This document shows positions 37,001 to 45,411 of a stretch of 64,000 nt of DNA, in pieces. The DNA is from Bacillus renqingensis (GTDB lineage Bacteria > Bacillota > Bacilli > Bacillales > Cytobacillaceae). The stretch spans positions 124,001-188,000 of the forward strand of contig NZ_JADDIU010000004.1 in assembly GCF_016464375.1 (NCBI RefSeq). Direction: 5' to 3'. A program made the position numbers and the translations under genes. Position 1 is the first letter of the stretch, and each line of letters opens with the position of its first letter. The notes under the pieces were generated by a model that searched no databases, was not told where the DNA came from, and worked only from the letters and a program-made list of their open reading frames with translations.

Positions 37001-39130
37001 AAAATTGATTCCATTATCAATACTCCAGGAGATTTTGAAAACGATAGGAGTATTATTCATGAAATGTTAGAAGCTAGAGAAGTTAAGCTTGGACAATATG
37101 GCCAAAGTAATCAACCAGCTCACCATATTCTATATATGTATAATCATGCTGGTCAACCTTGGAAAACCCAAAAATACGTAAGAGATGTTTTACACCGTTT
37201 GTATGTTGGCAGTGACTTTGGACAAGGTTATATTGGTGATGAAGATAATGGGGAAATGTCTGCATGGTATATTTTTTCGGCCTTAGGTTTCTATCCATTG
37301 AATTTAGGAAGTAATGAATATGCAATTGGTTCTCCTTTATTCACTAAAGCAACTGTTCATTTAGAAAACGGTAAAGACTTAATTGTTAACGCACCGAAAA
37401 ATAGTAAAGAAAATGTATATGTTCAAAGTGTCAAGCTAAATGGAAAAGATCATACAAAGAACTTCTTCACTCATGAAGAAATAAGTAAGGGTGCAACTAT
37501 TAACTTCGAAATGGGTGATAAACCAAATAAAGCATGGGGGTCTTCAGATGAAGCATTACCGACATCAATCACAAAAGATAAAGAAGATCCAAATCCAATT
37601 GACGATATGACTAAAGCAAGTGTGAATGTTGCAAACGAGGATAACTCAGATTCTCAAAATGTAATGATTACAAATATCAAAGATGCCAAAAAACTTGTAG
37701 ATAATACATCTGCCAGCAACACAACAATTGATAATCAATCATTAATTTACAAATTTAAGAGACCTCAAAAAGTAGAGATGTATACAATAACATCTGCTCA
37801 AGAAAATACAAAATTTAATCATGTAGAGCTATTAGGTTCAAATGATGGAGAAAATTGGGTATCTATTGATAATAGAAAAGATCTGGTTTTTGAATGGAAG
37901 CAATATACTAGACCTTTTGCAATAGACGAAAGCATGCAAAAAGAATTCTCTTACTATAAGTTGAATTTTGAAGGACAAGGTAAAGTTGCCGAAATTGAGT
38001 TACTTGGGAATATCGATGATGAGATTACGAAAGAAGACTTAGCGTTTATCTTGAATCAAGCAAAACAAATTGATCAGACAAATTTTAATGAATCATTGAA
38101 AAATCTTCTAAATCAAGCTATTGAAGAGGGTCAAAAAGTTTATGAGGATAGTAAAAGCACGTCAGTTGAGTACGCTGCCGCTTACAATAAGCTTGAATAT
38201 GCAATTAATACAGTAACAACTATTCAATCAGCTTATAAGAGAATAGAAGCTGAAAACTATTCCACAAAGCATCCATCAATTGTAAATGACGGAAATAACA
38301 TTGGAGGTGTTCAACGGGATACCTGGACAAAATACGACTTTATTAACTTTGAGGATTTCAGTCCTAACTATTTTGAGATTAACTATTCTGGCCAGCCTAG
38401 TGATACTGCAAAAGATGCTAATATTGAAGTTTATCTTGATAGTTTTGATAGTGAGCCTGTCTTTACCATCCAAACACCACCAACTACGGGTTGGAGTGAC
38501 TACAAGACAATATCGCTAAATTTAACCAAAGAACAGAGTAATAAACTAACGGGAATGCATGATGTGTTATTAAAATTTAAAGGATCAGAAAAAACGTATG
38601 TAGCTAATGTTGATTGGTTTAGATTTGCCAAAAAAATAAATATTAATGTGACTAGTCAAGGAAATGGAACCATCACACCCACTGGCAAAATAGTTAAAGA
38701 AGCAAAAGAAAGTGTTGAATTCACTTTAACCCCTGATCATGGATATGTTCCTGATAGTGTTGATATCAATGGGGAAATTCATGTGTTAGATCCATCCACT
38801 AACAAATATGTTTTAACAAATATGAAAGAAGATACACAGGTTAAATTTGGATTTAAAAAGGAAAATATTGACGAAATTCCTGTAGACAGTATTACTATCA
38901 AGACGAATGCACTCACCATCCTTAAGAAAGGAAAAACATTAAAGTTAGAAACGGCAATCCAACCAAGTAATGCCACGGATAAAACGGTAAAATGGAAAGT
39001 AGAGAATCCGAAGATAGTTGAAGTACTAGAAGATGGAACACTTAAAGGTTTATCTACTGGTATAACAAAAGTCATAGCTGAAACAAATAATGGAAAAAAG
39101 GCGTCATTTACCGTTAGAGTGACACAATAA
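34097..39130 (+). CDS. Secreted multidomain GH92 alpha-mannosidase 1
   Basis: 1677 aa. Signal peptide at 1-36 (SSVIMAMTLTPLFS ... VEAAK). Domains: F5/8C-type module about 93-230 (KKWTLYGSNDEQEWEKI), GH92 catalytic region about 420-1150 (RGLTVPAVTVPHGFNFW; near 1047 GDEDNGEMSAWYIFSALGF), second F5/8C about 1171-1311, FIVAR-like helices about 1313-1376, CBM6-like about 1380-1511 (RIEAENYS), a repeat domain about 1514-1585, and a Big2 domain to the end. GH92 enzymes are Ca-dependent inverting exo-alpha-mannosidases. No LPXTG anchor. Starts behind AAGAAGGGAGAATGAG. Confidence 0.85.
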   Translation: MKSYKKFALSSSVIMAMTLTPLFSNNLHLITDVEAAKTENTVKVDKTEKDVLFYNSFEEKEVDGFLDSQLDEGKGMSNVSGVKAHTLVGDITRLIDKESIKGSKDYKDNESKSNLFDKKLATKYLTSENNGKDVWVSFKLKESKVVHSYVIASANDAKERDPKKWTLYGSNDEQEWEKIDSRTNEKFENRLEEKTFTFDNNKAYIYYKLVIEENNGDNMTQFSEFNLATGNEADDEKLENQNMQTKLSTGPSVTWNQQANVGWSGKQALEVSGSQIKEGKGYAYNTIYDVNIPVDGNTHLSYVIFPSVAENGKYDYSYTSMHISLDLKFTDGTYLSDLDSIDQNGNIVSPEKQGDSRTLTFNQWNKITTEIGNVAKGKTIDKILVGYQDSDKKAANSFLAYIDDIEVSNYEEKFYDRKSDYVNILRGTNDSGSFSRGLTVPAVTVPHGFNFWAPVTNSGSNTLYDYQLNGDEKFQHMTVSHEPSIWVGDRGTWQYMVNSSIDINNVKSGSDIANSKVASSFSHDNETAKAHYYSVEFDKNSPASGTKLEVTPSEHGSINRFTFSKDVKYRNIIFDSVRANGSLTMEKDNKSFSAYTDHTGNGMKRMYIYGQFNKEFKQSNVQNKKQGIVSFADDVNEIEMKVATSFISPEQAKKNLELELSNQNFDSLFGKTQDIWDKELDIIEVEGASKSQLVTLYSNLYRLLAYPNNYSENTGTNENPIWKYCSPYSGSNDNPSIVEGKLYVNNGFWDTYRTAWSAYSLLTPSKYNEMLDGLVQHYNDNTWVPRWIAPGGTNSMVGTSSDIIFGDAIMKGAHFDAEGAYKSAIKNASVVSNNLTGGGRNKLEVSNFLGYVPSDLDSHGFSWSIEGYINDFGISQMAEKLGHKDEAKYYRNRALNYSKLFDKQGTALDSWLKGKQTNGQWSTDPSEFNPISWKNDYTETDAYNMAVSVPQDGQGLANLYGGKEGLGKKIDSIINTPGDFENDRSIIHEMLEAREVKLGQYGQSNQPAHHILYMYNHAGQPWKTQKYVRDVLHRLYVGSDFGQGYIGDEDNGEMSAWYIFSALGFYPLNLGSNEYAIGSPLFTKATVHLENGKDLIVNAPKNSKENVYVQSVKLNGKDHTKNFFTHEEISKGATINFEMGDKPNKAWGSSDEALPTSITKDKEDPNPIDDMTKASVNVANEDNSDSQNVMITNIKDAKKLVDNTSASNTTIDNQSLIYKFKRPQKVEMYTITSAQENTKFNHVELLGSNDGENWVSIDNRKDLVFEWKQYTRPFAIDESMQKEFSYYKLNFEGQGKVAEIELLGNIDDEITKEDLAFILNQAKQIDQTNFNESLKNLLNQAIEEGQKVYEDSKSTSVEYAAAYNKLEYAINTVTTIQSAYKRIEAENYSTKHPSIVNDGNNIGGVQRDTWTKYDFINFEDFSPNYFEINYSGQPSDTAKDANIEVYLDSFDSEPVFTIQTPPTTGWSDYKTISLNLTKEQSNKLTGMHDVLLKFKGSEKTYVANVDWFRFAKKININVTSQGNGTITPTGKIVKEAKESVEFTLTPDHGYVPDSVDINGEIHVLDPSTNKYVLTNMKEDTQVKFGFKKENIDEIPVDSITIKTNALTILKKGKTLKLETAIQPSNATDKTVKWKVENPKIVEVLEDGTLKGLSTGITKVIAETNNGKKASFTVRVTQ

Positions 39131-39151
39131 CTAACTAAACATGGATTTAAC

Positions 39152-39190
39152 TTCTGTCATAGTCCTTTAAAGACTAGGATTATGACAGAA
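39152..39190 (+). other. Intergenic hairpin between mannosidase 1 and the TasA-like gene
   Basis: TTCTGTCATA and TATGACAGAA with further imperfect pairing; no T run follows, so it may stabilise or process mRNA ends, or be a weak terminator. Confidence 0.4.
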
Positions 39191-39264
39191 GGATTATTTC
39201 AAAAAGTATGATCAAGAACATACATGTTTACAAGAATATTAAAAAATTGGAGAGAAGGAATATA

Positions 39265-39951
39265 ATGAAACAACTATTTAAAAGTAAGATAACAAAATTA
39301 ATGGTTACTGGTTTAACAATGACTGTACTAGCTACCGGTGGTTCCTATGCTTGGTGGACTGCGTCAACAACGGATTACCAAACAATTCAAATGGGAAGCC
39401 TCAATATCGACTCACAGTTTGAAAAGATTGATCCAATCGATAATTATGAACCAGGATTAACGGCTGAAGTGAATGGCAAAATAACAAACACCGGTAAAAT
39501 AGATACAATCATTAAAATTGAAAGCGATTCAAAAGTAAAATTAACTTCGCAAAGTAAGTTTGCACCTGATAACGATGGGGTAGTTTCTTTAAATGTAGAT
39601 CCTACTTCGGGACTATATGATGATACAGAAGGTGTTTATTGGTTCACAAATACAGATAATAATAATGAGCGATACATTCTGTTAGCAACAGGAGCAAAAG
39701 TAAGTGTAACAAATGAAGCTGAATTTTCGGGAGATAAAATAACGAATAAATATATTGATTCGCAGATTCAAATTGGCTCTAAAGTAAAGGCTACACAAGT
39801 ATTGGACGGAGCAATTGAGAAAGAATTAGGAATAGATCCGGCAAAATTGGTAGGTCTTTCTGATGCTAAATTTAAGGCTAGAACTGTTTCCCCTGCCAAA
39901 AATACCCGAGCTGATCAAAAACTAAATGAATTACTTAATAGAGGAAAATAA
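39265..39951 (+). CDS. TasA/camelysin-like (CalY) matrix protein
   Basis: 228 aa from ATG 39265 behind AGAGAAGGAATATA. N-terminal signal (LMVTGLTMTVLATGGSYAWW then TASTTDY) and the mature start with QMGSLNID, YEPGLTAEVNGKITNTGKID match the TasA/camelysin family, which are cut by SipW and form fibres or surface protease-like proteins. A SipW-type peptidase is encoded 4.6 kb downstream in the same island. The C-terminus is basic. Its place between two mannosidases is unusual. Confidence 0.75.
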   Translation: MKQLFKSKITKLMVTGLTMTVLATGGSYAWWTASTTDYQTIQMGSLNIDSQFEKIDPIDNYEPGLTAEVNGKITNTGKIDTIIKIESDSKVKLTSQSKFAPDNDGVVSLNVDPTSGLYDDTEGVYWFTNTDNNNERYILLATGAKVSVTNEAEFSGDKITNKYIDSQIQIGSKVKATQVLDGAIEKELGIDPAKLVGLSDAKFKARTVSPAKNTRADQKLNELLNRGK

Positions 39952-39984
39952 TTTTAATAGGAAGAAAGGATAAATCTCTTAATC

Positions 39985-42900
39985 ATGATCAAAACAAACA
40001 GTAATCGATTTTTTATAACTTTATCAACAGCGTTACTAACCTGCATTCTTTTTTCTGGATATAGCGCGAGTGCTGAAACGAATAATGAAGATTATACTCA
40101 ATATGTCAATCCATTTGTAGGAACAGCTGTAGATAATGGGCAACAATTCCCTGGAGCAGTAGTTCCCTATGGGATTGTTAAGCTAAGTCCTGATACTTAT
40201 CCACATAAAAATGATGATCATGCAGGATACGACTACAATAAAGATAAAATTCAAGGTTTTTCTCATACTCGAGTTGAAGGAGTTGGCGGACAAGGCTCAG
40301 GTGGAGATGTGTTAATAACTCCAACTTATGTCCAGTATAGTTCTAGGCCAACAGCTAAATCAAAGGCACAAAAATATTCTCATAAAGATGAAGTAGCCAC
40401 ACCAGGATATTATAGTGTTGATTTGGAACCTGTAACAGGTACTGATGAGAACTATAAAGCGAATAATAATATTGGAAAAATTAATGCAGAGTTAACTGCT
40501 GATACCAGAACAGGTATGCATACTTATACCTTTCCAAAGGAAGGAAAGGCTTCTATTCTTGTAGACTTAAATTACACTTATCATGGAACCGACGTAAGAA
40601 ATGCCATTTTAAATGTCAGTGAAGAAAATAATAAAACCATCTTAAGTGGACGTTTCTCTGGAAAGAATGTGAGTGGTCATGGAAAATATACATTATTTTA
40701 TTACATCGAAACAGAATTACCTGCAGATAAAGTACAAACATGGCAAGGTGATAAATTAAATGATAGGAAAAATATTTCCGGTAATGACTTAGGAGCAATA
40801 CTTACCTATAATGTAAAAGCTGGTCAAAAAATAAATATGAAAGTAAGTATATCAACAATCAGTGCAGAACAAGCCAAAATTGATATGGAAAATGAAGTTG
40901 CAGCATGGGATTTTAATCATGAAAAACAAGAAGCAAAGGATGACTGGAATAAGATTTTAGGGAAAGTTAAAGTAGAGTCAGCATTTGACAGTGAGAAAGA
41001 GAAAGAAAAGAGGGACCTCTTCTATACTAGCCTATACAGAATGTTTACACTTCCTGTGAATGCTACAAGTACAAGTGGAACCTATGTGGGAACTGATAGA
41101 AAAGTTTACGAAGCAAACGGCTATACCCACTATGACTCTTGGACTCTATGGGATGATTTCAGAAAATATCCAATTATCAGCATGATTGAGCCTGAAATTT
41201 ATAAAGATATCATTCAATCTATTGCTAATATGCTAAATACTGGTATAGATACTTGGGGTTCTAATAATCAATCCGTAATGACAGTTAGGAATGAACACGC
41301 TGTTGCTTTATTAGCTGATGGAATTGCAAAAGGATATACGGATATTAATGGGTTGGAAGGTGCTTATGAAGCTGCAAAAAAAATTGCGAATAATAATGTT
41401 ACCTCTTCTGTAGAAAAACTAGGCTATTTTGCTGGCAGAGTTGATAAGACGGTTGAGTATGCTTATGATGACTGGGCATTATCAATTATTGCAACTCATT
41501 TGGGAAAAACGGAAGAAGCTGAAAAATATTTAAAACGTTCATTTAACTATATGAATCTTTTTAAGGAAGATGCTGTAAAATTAGCCGACGGGAATAAACT
41601 TGGATTATTGTGGCCTAAGAATACTGATGGTACTTGGAAAAATGCCGATCCTGAAAAATATGGAGACAATGGACTATATCAAGGAACACTTTGGCAGTAT
41701 TCATGGTGGGATTCAAATGATATTGGTGGAATTACAGAACTGTTAGGAGGAAAAGAAAACCTCCTAAAAAGTATGTCCTATTTGTACGGTGAACATGATC
41801 CTGACAATGGTAAAGCAATGTTACACTCCAATACGAATGAGATCGATTTACAAACACCCTATATGTTTAATTATGCTGGTAAACCAAGTAAAACACAATA
41901 CTGGACACACAAAATCTATACAGACAAGACTTGGAATCGATATAGCGGAACCGGTGAATTTAATCCGCCAATTTATGACTATGTCTATAAATTAGCTCCA
42001 AATGGCTTCTTAGAAACTATGGACGAAGATGGTGGAACTATGTCAGCAATGTATGTAGCTGCGGGATTAGGCATTTTTCCAATGACTCCAGGGGATACAT
42101 CCTATCAAATCGGCTCCCCTTTCTTTAAAAAGATTAGCTTAGATGTTGGAGAAGGAAGAAAATTTACGATTGAAGCTAAAAACGTTTCAAATGAGAATTA
42201 TTATATTCAATCAGCAGAGCTCAATGGAAAATCATATGACCAATCATGGCTAGATTATGAGGACCTTACGAAAGGCGGATCTTTAGTTTTTAATATGGGA
42301 AAGAATCCATCTACTTGGGCTGAAGACGGAATAATAGCTCCTTCAAGTTCCGACAAGACGTCTACCGCTTTATATGATCCAAATGATGAAATCAGTGTAT
42401 CATCTAAAACGTTTAAAGAGTCAAAAATAAACGATGGCAGCATTGAAAACAGTGTTGAATTTAATCTTCGGAATTCGTCTTTTAATTTTGACACTGGGAC
42501 GGACCTATTCGTCAATAAATCAGTTAATTTAAAAAATATCCCTGATGGATTGAAAGCAAAATTAATTGTGATGAATAAAAAAACTGCTAAGTTGACATTA
42601 GCAGGTAGGGCAAATAAGCATAATTATTTAGATAGTTCAGACAAAATGGAAGTGGAATTTTCACAAGAATCATTTAAAGAAAAGATTGACAGCAAACGTT
42701 TGGCAATGAAATTTAGAGTAGAGTTTAGGAATCCAACTATTTCTTTTGATAAAAAAATATTAAACGAGGTAGAAAAGGACGGCTCAGTCAATGAATCAGT
42801 AAAAATTAGTATCACGGATGATAGGTTTACTGGAGAAGAAAATAATGACTTTGTAAAAGATGGAAAAGTAACAATTTCAAATCTTCCATCTGGATTGACA

Positions 42901-44442
42901 GCTCGGTTAATAAAACAAACAAATACAGAGCTTTTATTGAGCTTTGCCGGGAAAGCAAAAAATCATAATACGCCTATAAAAAATATCGGAATCTCTTTTA
43001 ATGATAAAGCATTCCAAAAAAATAAAGCGATTGATATAAGTAATTCAAAACAAAGTGGAATGGAATCTTTAGTATTAAACTTTGATTATGATTGGATAAA
43101 TAAATTAAACAATTCTGTCGAGCAAGCCAAGAAAATGAATAAAGATTTGTATGCAAAAGGGTCTTTTAAAGCGTTAGAAAAGGCGATTTTCGCCGCAGAA
43201 AAGATTTTGGCCAATACTGAAAATGTTTCAATTGGTGAATTAAAAAATGCATATGTAGAAATTGAAACAGCCAAAAGCAACCTAAAGGGAATAACAGATG
43301 GATTTTCACGGTTAGAAGGCGAAAATAGCGATGTTTGGACAGAGGAATCAGGAATTAATGGACCATTGAAAAATGAGTCTACAAATTTAGGAAACATCTT
43401 TAATGGCGCCTGGATTGGATATGAATTTCTTGATTTTGGCGGGATCATTCCAGAAACGATCTCAATAAGATATGATGTAAATGCTAACAGATCGGCACCA
43501 GATGCTAAACTTTATATCTATACAGATAGCATGGAAGATTCAAATTTAATCGGATCTGTCGGGTTGGAAGAAACATCAAGTAATACCTGGGGAAACTACA
43601 AGACCAAAGAAGTTGAAATCAAAAATGGAAAAAAACTAGCTGATGGGAAACCTCATAATATTTTTGTAGTTTTCAAAGGATCTACAACTGTCAGTAACCC
43701 ATTTATATGTAACTTAGACTATATTCAATTTAATATGCCACTACCGGAAAAGTCTCTTGGGAGAATTCAATTTGAAAAATATGATGATTGGAGTGCAGGA
43801 AATTTAAAAGTAGAAAATAGCGTAGATCTTGATGGAGAAGATCTAACTAATATTGGTGGAACATATGATGGTGCTTGGTTATCGTATAAGAATGTGAACT
43901 TTGGTGAAAAAGGTATATCGGGTATTCATGTAAGATATGCCAATAATTCTAGTCGTTGTGGTCCTAATGCTAGATTAATTTATTATTTAGATAGTATGGA
44001 GTCCGAACCAATAGCAACAGTCCAGCTAAAGCCAACAGGGGGTAACTGGAACTCATATCAAACTACAGGAACCGAAGAAATAAAAGCTACTATCACTGGA
44101 GTTCATGATGTATTTGTTCAAATGCGGGTTGATAGTGGATATGTAAGCAATCTAGACTACATGGAACTAGTCGCTAACGAAGAAAAAATTGAAGTAGAAA
44201 AGATTGAACTTCTAACAAATGCAATCACCACTCTAAAAAAAGGCAAAAACCTTACTATAAAAACTAAAATATCACCAGAAACAGCTACAGATAAAAGTGT
44301 GACTTGGGAGGTAGAGAATAATAAAATTGCTGAAGTAAGTGGAGATGGCACTATTATTGGACTTAAACCAGGAATTACAAGAGTAATAGCAAGAACAAAC
44401 AATGGAAAAGAAGCCACATTTACTTTACGGGTAACTCAATAA
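39985..44442 (+). CDS. Secreted multidomain GH92 alpha-mannosidase 2
   Basis: 1485 aa. Signal peptide 1-31 (LLTCILFSGYSASAE). GH92 from about 37 to 787: YVNPFVGTAVDNGQQFPGAV, FSHTRVEGVGGQGSGGD, DEDGGTMSAMYVAAGLGIFP. Then two similar beta domains (about 802-905 and 917-1032), FIVAR-like helices, two CBM6/CBM35-like modules (about 1105-1252 and 1255-1393, RLEGENSD; RIQFEKYD) and a Big2 domain (LTNAITTLKKGKNL) closely like that of mannosidase 1. The AAAGGA ribosome site is about 14 nt from ATG, longer than usual. Confidence 0.85.
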   Translation: MIKTNSNRFFITLSTALLTCILFSGYSASAETNNEDYTQYVNPFVGTAVDNGQQFPGAVVPYGIVKLSPDTYPHKNDDHAGYDYNKDKIQGFSHTRVEGVGGQGSGGDVLITPTYVQYSSRPTAKSKAQKYSHKDEVATPGYYSVDLEPVTGTDENYKANNNIGKINAELTADTRTGMHTYTFPKEGKASILVDLNYTYHGTDVRNAILNVSEENNKTILSGRFSGKNVSGHGKYTLFYYIETELPADKVQTWQGDKLNDRKNISGNDLGAILTYNVKAGQKINMKVSISTISAEQAKIDMENEVAAWDFNHEKQEAKDDWNKILGKVKVESAFDSEKEKEKRDLFYTSLYRMFTLPVNATSTSGTYVGTDRKVYEANGYTHYDSWTLWDDFRKYPIISMIEPEIYKDIIQSIANMLNTGIDTWGSNNQSVMTVRNEHAVALLADGIAKGYTDINGLEGAYEAAKKIANNNVTSSVEKLGYFAGRVDKTVEYAYDDWALSIIATHLGKTEEAEKYLKRSFNYMNLFKEDAVKLADGNKLGLLWPKNTDGTWKNADPEKYGDNGLYQGTLWQYSWWDSNDIGGITELLGGKENLLKSMSYLYGEHDPDNGKAMLHSNTNEIDLQTPYMFNYAGKPSKTQYWTHKIYTDKTWNRYSGTGEFNPPIYDYVYKLAPNGFLETMDEDGGTMSAMYVAAGLGIFPMTPGDTSYQIGSPFFKKISLDVGEGRKFTIEAKNVSNENYYIQSAELNGKSYDQSWLDYEDLTKGGSLVFNMGKNPSTWAEDGIIAPSSSDKTSTALYDPNDEISVSSKTFKESKINDGSIENSVEFNLRNSSFNFDTGTDLFVNKSVNLKNIPDGLKAKLIVMNKKTAKLTLAGRANKHNYLDSSDKMEVEFSQESFKEKIDSKRLAMKFRVEFRNPTISFDKKILNEVEKDGSVNESVKISITDDRFTGEENNDFVKDGKVTISNLPSGLTARLIKQTNTELLLSFAGKAKNHNTPIKNIGISFNDKAFQKNKAIDISNSKQSGMESLVLNFDYDWINKLNNSVEQAKKMNKDLYAKGSFKALEKAIFAAEKILANTENVSIGELKNAYVEIETAKSNLKGITDGFSRLEGENSDVWTEESGINGPLKNESTNLGNIFNGAWIGYEFLDFGGIIPETISIRYDVNANRSAPDAKLYIYTDSMEDSNLIGSVGLEETSSNTWGNYKTKEVEIKNGKKLADGKPHNIFVVFKGSTTVSNPFICNLDYIQFNMPLPEKSLGRIQFEKYDDWSAGNLKVENSVDLDGEDLTNIGGTYDGAWLSYKNVNFGEKGISGIHVRYANNSSRCGPNARLIYYLDSMESEPIATVQLKPTGGNWNSYQTTGTEEIKATITGVHDVFVQMRVDSGYVSNLDYMELVANEEKIEVEKIELLTNAITTLKKGKNLTIKTKISPETATDKSVTWEVENNKIAEVSGDGTIIGLKPGITRVIARTNNGKEATFTLRVTQ

Positions 44443-44446
44443 AAGA

Positions 44447-44481
44447 AAAAAGGATTAATCCTAAAACGATTAGTCCTTTTT
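44447..44481 (+). terminator. Terminator after mannosidase 2
   Basis: AAAAAGGATTAATC pairs with GATTAGTCCTTTTT (one G-U), loop CTAAAAC. Confidence 0.7.
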
Positions 44482-44526
44482 CAACTAGTTTATGAACAAT
44501 GATTACATTTAGAAGGTATGATGATT

Positions 44527-45075
44527 ATGTTTAAAATAAGAAGTTCTAGAAAACGGTCATGGATAAGTAAAGTTTTTTCTTTTTTTTATTATTGTGTTTT
44601 ATTAATAATGATAGCAACTTCATTATTGATACATGATGGTGGGAAGATTGATTCTTTTGGCGGATATAAGTTATACAGCATATTGACAAGTAGTATGGAA
44701 CCGACAATTCCAGTTGGAAGTTTGGTCTTAATTAATACAAACCACATAAATGATATTAAAAAAAATGATATTGTCACATTTCTATCAAATAGTAACGCAG
44801 TTACACACAGAATTGTTGATATAAACAAACAAAGTCATGAATTCTATACAAAAGGTGATGCAAATAAATCGATAGATAACGGAAGCATAAAAAAAAGTGA
44901 TATTGAAGGAAAGTATATCGGACATCTACCTTCTTTAGGTATGATACTGATCAAACTACAAACAAAACGAGGTATTATAGCTTTAATATGTGCTATTTCC
45001 TTTTTCTCTTTATTAGGGTACTTTATTAAATTATTACAAGAGATTCTTAACGAAGAACGACTCGTAAAAGAATAA
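44527..45075 (+). CDS. sipW: SipW-type (ER-type) signal peptidase I
   Basis: 182 aa; ATG 44527 is 10 nt after AGAAGG, with ATG 44521 and 44518 as closer alternatives. One N-terminal and one C-terminal membrane helix. Catalytic serine in LTSSMEPTIPVGSL and histidine (not lysine) in AVTHRIVDI, the ER-type/SipW signature; GDANKSID holds the acidic residue. Probably processes the TasA-like protein of the same island. A terminator separates it from mannosidase 2, so partial read-through or a separate promoter is needed. Confidence 0.85.
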   Translation: MFKIRSSRKRSWISKVFSFFYYCVLLIMIATSLLIHDGGKIDSFGGYKLYSILTSSMEPTIPVGSLVLINTNHINDIKKNDIVTFLSNSNAVTHRIVDINKQSHEFYTKGDANKSIDNGSIKKSDIEGKYIGHLPSLGMILIKLQTKRGIIALICAISFFSLLGYFIKLLQEILNEERLVKE

Positions 45076-45220
45076 CATGTAACGGATATGGAAAATATTC
45101 CTTTTTAAAGAAGGGATATTAAATCGGTACGGGTCAACTAGGCTAGAGTGATGCATGATTTCGCAAGTTTTTCATCACTTAATTTACGGGACAATTTACA
45201 ATGGTTTCCCTAAGTGATCA

Positions 45221-45372
45221 TGAAGGACAATTCTCCTGATATTCTGTGCGGAATTGTCCTTCATCAACTCTATGAAGGACAATTTGCCTGATTTTCGGCA
45301 TGGAAAAGTCCATCATCAGCGCTATGAAGGACAATTCGCCTGATTTTCGGCGGAGTTTTGTCCTTCATCGTT
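45221..45372. repeat. Three tandem 52-bp palindromic units
   Basis: TGAAGGACAATT begins at 45221, 45273 and 45325, 52 bp apart; each unit closes with an inverted copy (AATTGTCCTTCA, AAAGTCCATCA, TTTTGTCCTTCA). The last unit is followed by CGTTTTTTATC and could terminate sipW transcription. Confidence 0.75.
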
Positions 45373-45411
45373 TTTTATCTTATGGGAATTTAATGTTGTC
45401 TCAGGATCAAT

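Noticed and set aside
38286..38519. 77-aa alternative frame within mannosidase 1
   Set aside because: Lies fully inside the long GH92 frame and in its CBM6-like region; no start signal.
39152..39190. Rho-independent terminator after mannosidase 1
   Set aside because: The hairpin is convincing but no T run follows, so it is listed only as a hairpin.
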